Below, in pieces: positions 9,123 to 15,629 of a stretch of 38,577 nt of DNA. This stretch comes from Clostridiales bacterium (lineage in GTDB: Bacteria; Bacillota; Clostridia; Lachnospirales; Lachnospiraceae), in the NCBI GenBank assembly GCA_015655075.1, contig JAATFT010000037.1, forward strand, positions 1 to 38,577, in the 5' to 3' direction. The position numbers were made by a program, and so were the translations under genes. Position 1 is the stretch's first letter; the number at the start of each line of letters is the position of its first letter. The notes beneath the pieces were generated by a model. It made no database searches. It was not told where the DNA came from and was given only the letters and a program-made list of their open reading frames with translations.

Positions 9123-9262
9123 ACCTTCTCCAATCTGTGCTTTTGCAGTAATATAATCTTTATTATTTGTGACTGTTTCGTTAAAGATCTCTTACGAACC
9201 TCCAGAGCTTTACTGCCGTTAATTACTTTTTTCGGCATCATAAGTAAATACTGTTCTAACAT
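9119..9262 (-). CDS. Small ORF, possible remnant of an iron-containing alcohol dehydrogenase
   Basis: A 47-residue ORF starts at ATG 9262 behind a near-perfect AGAAGGAGG ribosome site with 6-base spacing. It ends in TGA overlapping the aldolase ATG. The first half (LMMPKKVINGSKALEV) resembles the N-terminal strand of iron-containing alcohol dehydrogenases, which often begin with a short strand followed by a P-x-x-V-x-x-G motif; the rest is basic and unlike them. It could be an internally deleted dehydrogenase kept for coupling, or a leader ORF. The resemblance is weak; the expression signals are strong. Confidence 0.4.
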   Translation of the reverse strand: MLEQYLLMMPKKVINGSKALEVRKRSLTKQSQIIKIILLQKHRLEKV

Positions 9263-9263
9263 A

Positions 9264-10526
9264 TCATCCTCCTTCTAATTTTAGTTTTTTGGCAATCTGA
9301 TAAATTATGTCCTTTTTCCCAAAGCCGCCCGATTTTGATATAATCCACAGCTTTTGATTCCTATAGTTTATATAGGAAAGAACAGCACCCGCCTCTAGTT
9401 CACATACAGGGAAAATTTCATTGCAGCGGATTTGATTAAAAAAACCTAAAAGCGTATCTCCTCCAATAATCATCAGCATATGATTACAATTAATATCCAG
9501 TAATTTCTTTACGACCTCTCCCAAGGCTGAAGCTATTGTGACCCTTACATCATTCAAAGACATCTGCTTCTTCTCATAAATATATGTATTTACCGAATCC
9601 AAATCGGAAATACCGGTATCCAGCATGACTACAGGATACTCCCTAAATTTATTTTCCATAGTCTGAAGCCACCGGGCGCCCTCCCGTGACGACAGATAAT
9701 TTTTCTCCAACTGTTGTCCCGGTGTCAGTACTACCCGTCCAAATCCTTTTTTCTCTGCGTATACTATCTGGGCTTTCGAGATTGGATTTACACTCCCGCA
9801 CATTACGAGCAGCGATTGGTTCAGCTCTGGCATCTTGAATTCTCTTTTTTTAAAATTAAGAATCTTTGGAAGAAACGATGCAAAGCCAGTACATCCGGCC
9901 ATTATTTTTAACTGATTTTTATCATTTAGATATTCTGCTATTTTTTGAATATCATCATCGGATTCCGCATCAAAAATACCTATTGTCGGTATATTAAAAT
10001 CTGTTTTATACGTTTTATATTGACCGAAAAGTTCAACTCTGGTGCTATTATAAGCAAACAAATTCCGGACTTCTGATGAAATAACAGGTTCAAACGGATC
10101 TTTGCCAAATACGCTTTCCCTGATGGGCTGACCATCAACATAATGATATCCCTGAATGGTTACACGGTTCATTTGAGGATATGCAGGTACAAATGGTAAA
10201 AATTGTTCATCACATGCCTCCAATAAGGCCTTCAATTCACTGCCTATGTTTCCCCGCAGGCCTGAATCAGTTTTCTTGTAAATATGAGACACACCTGCCT
10301 TAACGGCACTTTTAGCTAGTTTATAGACTGTTTTATATGCCTGTTCATCGGATAGGTGCCTTGTCTCAGCGTCAATAACCAATACCTCTGCCCCATTTTC
10401 AATAAACAGGTCCTCCCTTGCATTTGAAGTTGTTATTATTTTAGTATTAGCCCCATATTGTGCGAATTGAATTCCCGTATCCAGCGCACCGGTGAAATCG
10501 TCTGAAATCAATAAAAGCTTTATCAT
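9264..10526 (-). CDS. Four-carbon acid sugar kinase (DUF1537/OtnK family)
   Basis: This 420-residue kinase starts LLLISDDFTGALDTG, the family's N-terminal motif with Asp9-Asp10 in the acid-sugar site. It continues with KKTDSGLRGNIGSEL near 105 and a C-terminal GGDT loop that binds ATP, matching full-length DUF1537 kinases. Characterised members phosphorylate D-threonate, D- or L-erythronate or related four-carbon acids at O4. With the adjacent PdxA homologue this gives the acid-to-DHAP route. First gene of the cluster, behind a promoter region with a 10-base inverted repeat (10554-10599). Only one base separates it from the next small ORF. Confidence 0.9.
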   Translation of the reverse strand: MIKLLLISDDFTGALDTGIQFAQYGANTKIITTSNAREDLFIENGAEVLVIDAETRHLSDEQAYKTVYKLAKSAVKAGVSHIYKKTDSGLRGNIGSELKALLEACDEQFLPFVPAYPQMNRVTIQGYHYVDGQPIRESVFGKDPFEPVISSEVRNLFAYNSTRVELFGQYKTYKTDFNIPTIGIFDAESDDDIQKIAEYLNDKNQLKIMAGCTGFASFLPKILNFKKREFKMPELNQSLLVMCGSVNPISKAQIVYAEKKGFGRVVLTPGQQLEKNYLSSREGARWLQTMENKFREYPVVMLDTGISDLDSVNTYIYEKKQMSLNDVRVTIASALGEVVKKLLDINCNHMLMIIGGDTLLGFFNQIRCNEIFPVCELEAGAVLSYINYRNQKLWIISKSGGFGKKDIIYQIAKKLKLEGG

Positions 10527-10553
10527 TCCCTCTTACTCCCGATTGTTTCATTT

Positions 10554-10599
10554 TAGAACATTTTAGTTTTATTGTAAAATATATGGCGTAAATGTTCTA
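10554..10599 (-). promoter_or_regulatory. Putative operator/promoter of the acid-sugar cluster
   Basis: Two perfect 10-base inverted half-sites, TAGAACATTT (10554-10563) and AAATGTTCTA (10590-10599), are separated by 26 bases. A minus-strand TACAAT (10571-10576) could be the -10, putting the upstream half-site over the -35 and the downstream one near the transcription start. The divergent PrpR-like regulator is the obvious candidate binder. No sigma-54 -24/-12 element (GG-N10-GC) is seen. Confidence 0.45.
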
Positions 10600-10811
10600 T
10601 ACTATTTTCTTTGTATGTATATATTAACAGGCAAAAATAATTTATTCAAGCGTTATTTAGTAATTTTTTTGCATTATATGTTTTAATTTGAAACATATTG
10701 GTTTTTATTGATTTAAGTGTTCAATTATGATACCATGTGTTTAATAGAATTTATTAATGATATTACTCTGAACAACCAAAAAGTTAAGATATCAAAGCGG
10801 ATATTTCTGGT

Positions 10812-10951
10812 CCGCTCCGCTGCTTGCTCATAACCATACCAGCAAAGCTGGTATTTCAGTCGGAGCCCACTTTCCGACTGAAACAAGTAAGCCCCAAACC
10901 CACCGCTTACGCTTCGCTAAAAAGCGGGTTACTTACTTGAAAGTGGAGCGG
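10812..10951. other. Multi-stem structured element upstream of the regulator
   Basis: Perfect helices nest into a cloverleaf. CCGCTCC (10812-10818) pairs with GGAGCGG (10945-10951) and closes three arms: ATACCAGC/GCTGGTAT (10836-10854), TTCAGTCGG/CCGACTGAA (10855-10882) and CAAGTAAG/CTTACTTG (10884-10939). The last arm has an inner AACCC..CGCTT/AAGCGGGTT stem. The second arm's loop (CCACTTTC) is complementary to GAAAGTGG at 10939-10946, so an alternative fold exists. It continues into a type-1 repeat end. It could be a degenerate repeat element, a 5'-leader regulator or a small RNA. Confidence 0.5.
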
Positions 10952-10987
10952 TCAGAACGGTGCAATGATTTTTCAAACACGTTCCAG
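10939..10987. repeat. Type-1 palindromic repeat, solo right arm
   Basis: GAAAGTGGAGCGGTCAGAAC and the following GGTGCAATGATTTTTCAAAC match the right arm of the complete type-1 element at 34360-34524 with few changes. It ends CACGTTCCAG instead of CACGCTCTAG. The left terminal repeat is not found, so this is a truncated copy. It ends about 23 bases before the regulator start. Confidence 0.65.
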
Positions 10988-11010
10988 AGTTATAACGGAA
11001 GGAAATTATT

Positions 11011-12798
11011 ATGAATAAAGTAAAAATATTAGGAATCGCTCCATATGACGGGATTAAATCACTTATGCTTCAAATTGCAGAAAGACGGACCGACATAGAA
11101 TTAACTGTATTTACCGGTGATTTAAAAGACGGACTTGCCATTGCACAAAAGTATGAAAACTCCGGCTATGACATTATCGTATCCAGAGGCGGCACGGCCG
11201 AATTAATCCGACGGCATTGCAAAATTCCTGTTATTGATATTTCGCTCAGTATCTATGATATTTTCAGATCCATTAAATTAGCGGAGAATTCTACAAACAA
11301 ATATGTTGTGATCGGCTTCCCTGCCATTACGAAGAACGCCCACTTCATATGTGATATGCTTAACTACAATATCAATATTTATACCATCCATAATGAATCG
11401 GAAGCTTCTGATATACTTAAGGAACTAAGTTCCGAAGGCTACGGCATAGTATTATGTGATATGATTACAAGTTCTCTGGTACAAAAATATGGGATGAATG
11501 CTATTTTAATTACCTCCGGTTCCGAAAGCATCGAGGCGGCCTTCGACCTATCCATCCAGATGTCAGAATCTATAAATAAAATTAAAAGTGAAGTTAATTT
11601 CTACAAAATGATTCTGGAGTATCATCCGAAACCCTACGTCGTATTTGATAAAAATTTTCAGCAGATTTTTTATTCCGGATTATCGTCCGAACCTTTGCCT
11701 GTAATGAATGAAATCCAAAAACAGCTTCCAATCGTTATGAACGAAGGATATCAGAAATCATATTTTGAGTACTCAGGACTTCTTTATGTATTAATAGGTA
11801 ATAAGCATGTGGAAAACGGCAACATCTATATAATTTACTACATAAATCAGCGCAAAGTCCCACTGTCCTTAACGAAAAACGGAATTTACCATCTGAACAG
11901 GGAAGAAGCATATGATAAATTTTTCAACAGTTTTTATGGTATTACACACTCAACCCAGAAAAATCTCATGAGCATTGAGCAATATGCCGAAAGCAGCTAT
12001 CCTATTATGATTATGGGCGAGTCCGGCACAGGAAAAGAACAGCTTGCAAGGCTGCTTTATGCCAAAAGCAAGCTGCAGAACTGTCCTATGACCATTATAA
12101 ACTGCGCTAGAATCAGTGCACGCAGCTGGGAGTTTTTAACGAGTGATAACAATTCACCTTTAAGTGATACAAAGACCACCATTTATATTCAAAATATGAA
12201 CAGTCTGACTGACGTCCAGTTTTCAGAACTTTGCAGTATTATAAAAGATTTGAATCTTCATTACAGGAATCGTATTCTGTTTACCAATTCCGTCGAAAGT
12301 GAAGACTCCATTCTGCGTTGTGAAAAGGTCATTAACAGCCTCTCCTGCCTTACCTTGAGAATTCCTCCTCTAAGAGAGCACAAAGAGGACATCCCTAATT
12401 TGACAAGCTTGTATATCAGCGTGCTGAATATGCGCTTTGCAAAAGAAATTGTGGGACTCGAACCAGATGCCATGAAGCTGCTTCAGGAATACAACTGGCC
12501 ATTCAATTATGATCAGTTCAAACGTATCCTGGACGAACTTGTTACTTCTGCGGCTTCCTCCTATATCACTGCTTCCGCAGTTTCGACTCTTCTATGCAGA
12601 GAGCTTTCGGATACTGTAACAAATGATAACGGAAAAATATATGTCAACCTGAATCAAACCTTAGAACAAATCAATATAGACATTATAAAGATATTACTTA
12701 ATCAGACAAAGAATAATCAAAGCAAAGTTGCTAAAAATCTTGATATCAGCCGGACAACCTTATGGCGTATGCTGCAGAAAATAGATATGGGCAAATAA
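11011..12798 (+). CDS. PrpR-like transcription regulator with AAA+ domain lacking GAFTGA
   Basis: The protein has 595 residues. Residues 1-185 form a PrpR_N-type sensor (IVSRGGTAELIR near 57 is typical), about 195-290 a PAS-like region, about 310-510 an AAA+ domain with intact Walker A (GESGTGKE, 336-343), and the C-terminus a Fis-type helix-turn-helix (NQSKVAKNLDISRTTLWRML). After NCARIS the segment that should carry ELFGHEKGAFTGA is missing. The Walker B stretch has become TTIYIQNMNSL, without the acidic pair. Such a protein should not remodel sigma-54 polymerase; it may act with the housekeeping sigma factor. It diverges from the acid-sugar cluster it probably controls. The ATG has GGAAGG upstream. 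Confidence 0.85.
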   Translation: MNKVKILGIAPYDGIKSLMLQIAERRTDIELTVFTGDLKDGLAIAQKYENSGYDIIVSRGGTAELIRRHCKIPVIDISLSIYDIFRSIKLAENSTNKYVVIGFPAITKNAHFICDMLNYNINIYTIHNESEASDILKELSSEGYGIVLCDMITSSLVQKYGMNAILITSGSESIEAAFDLSIQMSESINKIKSEVNFYKMILEYHPKPYVVFDKNFQQIFYSGLSSEPLPVMNEIQKQLPIVMNEGYQKSYFEYSGLLYVLIGNKHVENGNIYIIYYINQRKVPLSLTKNGIYHLNREEAYDKFFNSFYGITHSTQKNLMSIEQYAESSYPIMIMGESGTGKEQLARLLYAKSKLQNCPMTIINCARISARSWEFLTSDNNSPLSDTKTTIYIQNMNSLTDVQFSELCSIIKDLNLHYRNRILFTNSVESEDSILRCEKVINSLSCLTLRIPPLREHKEDIPNLTSLYISVLNMRFAKEIVGLEPDAMKLLQEYNWPFNYDQFKRILDELVTSAASSYITASAVSTLLCRELSDTVTNDNGKIYVNLNQTLEQINIDIIKILLNQTKNNQSKVAKNLDISRTTLWRMLQKIDMGK

Positions 12799-12843
12799 AA
12801 GCAATATTAAGGATCTGCCTAAAGGAAAAATCATTCAAAAAGA

Positions 12844-13782
12844 TTAATAATTAAATTCATCCTTCAGAACTTCCTGCAGAGTTTCAATAAATTTTTGCGC
12901 AGCAAGTGATGTATATCTGTTTGTATTAAAGTTGACAGCAATAGACCGCATTGAAAAAGCTCCTGTTGTGAGGGTATAAAATTTAAAATTTTCTTTATTA
13001 TATCCGGCATAACGGATAAATGTCTCAGGGCAGAAAATAACACCGATTTCCTGTTGTGAAAATGCAATCATGGTTTCTATATTAGGCGTTTCAAAAATAA
13101 TTCTCGGTTTAAAATTACATTGCTGCGTATACATGGAAAAAATCTTTCCAAGCTTGGTATTTAAAGTCATACTAATAAACGGACACTTGCTCAGTAACTG
13201 TATTTCAAACTTAGTATCCAGCTGCCGTATGATTTCCCCATATTTTCCATTTCTATTATTCTTCAGCAAGGAAATTGGTACTACTACGACAAAATGTTCA
13301 TCATAAAGGGGAATGCTTTTAATATCCGTTGTATATTCCGGAATAAAGCCAATACTAAAATCCAGTTTTCCATTTAAAAGCTGTTCCTCTACTTCCGGCG
13401 ATGTTCCCTCAAATAATTTTAATTTTATATGAGGATACTTCTGATAGAAATTCTTAATTGCAGCAGGTAAAAGGAACCGGGTTCTTGTGTGAGTACAGCC
13501 AATTGTTAAGATACTGTTCTTAAAATCATCTATATCCGTTATTTCCTGGCTTATATTGTCTTTCAGCAGCAGCATCTCTTTCGCTTTATCATAGAGATAA
13601 TTTCCGGAAGCTGTCAAAGTCAGCGGATTCGTCCTAAGAAATAGTTTTGTTCCTAAATTTTCTTCAAGTTTCTTTATATGCTCACTTAGTGTCTGCTGTG
13701 TAATGAAAAGAGCTTTGGCTGCTTTCGTAAAACTTAAGTCTTCCGCCACAGCAATAAAATATTGTAAATCCAGGAAATTCAC
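12844..13782 (-). CDS. LysR-family transcription regulator
   Basis: The 312-residue protein starts with GTG at 13782, 6 bases after AAGGAGG. The N-terminal winged helix-turn-helix is clear (YFIAVAEDLSFTKAAKALFI, then QQTLSEHIKKLEENLG). The rest is the two-lobed effector-binding domain of LysR proteins. It follows the AlsS-like gene by 125 bases on the same strand and converges with the PrpR-like gene. It probably senses a metabolite of the upstream operon; AlsR-type control of the acetolactate-synthase-like gene is one option. The effector cannot be predicted. Confidence 0.9.
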   Translation of the reverse strand: MNFLDLQYFIAVAEDLSFTKAAKALFITQQTLSEHIKKLEENLGTKLFLRTNPLTLTASGNYLYDKAKEMLLLKDNISQEITDIDDFKNSILTIGCTHTRTRFLLPAAIKNFYQKYPHIKLKLFEGTSPEVEEQLLNGKLDFSIGFIPEYTTDIKSIPLYDEHFVVVVPISLLKNNRNGKYGEIIRQLDTKFEIQLLSKCPFISMTLNTKLGKIFSMYTQQCNFKPRIIFETPNIETMIAFSQQEIGVIFCPETFIRYAGYNKENFKFYTLTTGAFSMRSIAVNFNTNRYTSLAAQKFIETLQEVLKDEFNY

Positions 13783-13907
13783 AAATTCCTCCTTATCCGT
13801 TGCATGAATTAAAATTATTCCGCATAATCTATAATTTTACTAATCACTTATAAACTATACTTATTTTAATCATTTTTGTAAAGTATAAATATTCCCTAAT
13901 CTATTTC

Positions 13908-15560
13908 CTAATTAATTGTATTTCTCAAATGCTGACTTAATTTTACATTTTCCGCATAGTCAACCGGACAATCTATAATAACCGGTACATGTTTCTCTTC
14001 TGCTTCAAGAAAAGCTTTCTCAAGGATTGGCATTAATTCATCCGCACAGGTAATCTTGTATCCGACTGCACCCATACTTTCTGCCATTTTCACAAAATCA
14101 GGATTTGAAAAATCGCAGAATTCCGTACAGCCGTACTGATCCATCTGTTTCCATTTAATTAATCCGTAAGCCGCATCATTAAAAATAAGAACAACAAACG
14201 GCGTTTTTTCTCTTACGGCGGTTTCAATTTCCTGACAGTTCATCATAAAACCACCGTCGCCGACAACTGCAAGAATCTTTTTATTTTCAGGATAAACAAG
14301 CCTTGCACCGATTGCTCCGGGAAGTCCAATTCCCATAGAAGCAAATCCGTTTGAAATGATGCAGGTATTTGGTTTATAACAGTGATAATAACGTGATATC
14401 CATACCTTATGTGCGCCTACATCTGAAATAAGTATATCATCCTCACCCATTACAGCCCTGACATCTCTTAGTATCCTCTGGGGTTTTAACGGGAAAGAAC
14501 CATCGTGGTCATACTGGTGTAAATCTGCCAGCATTTTTTCCTTAATCTCAAGGAATTCAAGTGGTTCATCCTTATTTGTCACCTTTTGTGCTATTAAGTT
14601 CAGGGATGCGGATATATCTCCCACCACCTGTACGCAGGGCTGATAATACTTGTTTACATGGGGTGGCCTCATATCAATATGTACAATCGGGCAATCATTA
14701 AATTTGTGCCATTTCCCCGGTGCATATTCAACCAAGTCGTAGCCTACGCAGATAACCAGATCCGCTTTTTCTAACATTTTATTCTGATAATCCACCTGGG
14801 ATATACCAATGGTAAGCATCGAATATTTATCTGTAAATGGAATAATGCCTTTCGACATCATTGTATTAATAACCGGAATTTTAAGTCTGTCGGCAAAGGC
14901 AGTCAAAGCCTCTGATGCATGTCCTCTAACCGCTGCGGCACCGGCAAGTATGATTGGCCTGGCGGCTTTTTTAATAATTTTCTCAGCATTGTGAACGCAG
15001 CTCAATTTTGCATATTCCGGTACTGCTATCTCTTTTTCCAAAGGTTTTTCATTTTCATCAACTGATATTTTTGAAACATTTATGGGAATATCAATATGGG
15101 TCGCTCCGGGCCGCTCATTTTCTGCATATTTAAAAGCCAGTCTTACCACCTCTGAAATAGAGGAGGGATCGATAACAAGTTTTGTACGCTTTGTAACCGG
15201 CTCAAACAGCTTTGTCAAGGCTAAGTACTGATGAGATGTAATATGCATACGCTCTGTTCCCACCTGCCCTGTAATAGCGACAAGGGGCGCAGCATCTGAA
15301 TCGGCATCGGCAACTCCTGTAATCAAATTTGTTGCACCCGGCCCCAGAGTAGCAAGGCAGACACCTGCTTTACCTGTCAGTCTTCCATATATGTCGGCCA
15401 TAAATGCCGCTCCCTGTTCATGGCGCACCGTAATAAAACGGATTTGTTCTGAATCCTTCAGGGCATTAATCAATTCCAGATTTTCCTCTCCCGGAATACC
15501 AAATATATACTTTACTTCTTCTTTTTCCAAACATTTTACCATCAGCTGTGCTGTATTCAT
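13908..15560 (-). CDS. TPP-dependent enzyme, acetolactate synthase (AlsS-like) large subunit
   Basis: The protein is 550 residues from ATG 15560, which has GGAGGAAC just upstream; the longer frame lacks a ribosome site. It shows the catalytic Glu in RHEQGAAFMA, GPGATNLITG, and the TPP/Mg motif starting GDGGFMMN and ending near FNDAAYG. Overall layout is that of AlsS/IlvB large subunits, making acetolactate from two pyruvates. No regulatory small subunit gene is adjacent, which favours a catabolic AlsS-type enzyme. Being inside a peptide-uptake and redox gene cluster is unusual, so another 2-keto acid substrate is possible. It lies 70 bases downstream of the molybdoenzyme gene. Confidence 0.85.
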   Translation of the reverse strand: MNTAQLMVKCLEKEEVKYIFGIPGEENLELINALKDSEQIRFITVRHEQGAAFMADIYGRLTGKAGVCLATLGPGATNLITGVADADSDAAPLVAITGQVGTERMHITSHQYLALTKLFEPVTKRTKLVIDPSSISEVVRLAFKYAENERPGATHIDIPINVSKISVDENEKPLEKEIAVPEYAKLSCVHNAEKIIKKAARPIILAGAAAVRGHASEALTAFADRLKIPVINTMMSKGIIPFTDKYSMLTIGISQVDYQNKMLEKADLVICVGYDLVEYAPGKWHKFNDCPIVHIDMRPPHVNKYYQPCVQVVGDISASLNLIAQKVTNKDEPLEFLEIKEKMLADLHQYDHDGSFPLKPQRILRDVRAVMGEDDILISDVGAHKVWISRYYHCYKPNTCIISNGFASMGIGLPGAIGARLVYPENKKILAVVGDGGFMMNCQEIETAVREKTPFVVLIFNDAAYGLIKWKQMDQYGCTEFCDFSNPDFVKMAESMGAVGYKITCADELMPILEKAFLEAEEKHVPVIIDCPVDYAENVKLSQHLRNTIN

Positions 15561-15629
15561 GTTGTTCCTCCAAATTAGCATTTAAATTATAATAGTTTTT
15601 ATAAATTATTTATCTGATTAAAAAAATTT

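Noticed and set aside
10600..10800. Search for a sigma-54 (-24/-12) promoter near the NtrC-like regulator
   Set aside because: No GG-N10-GC element found on either strand; consistent with the missing GAFTGA loop.
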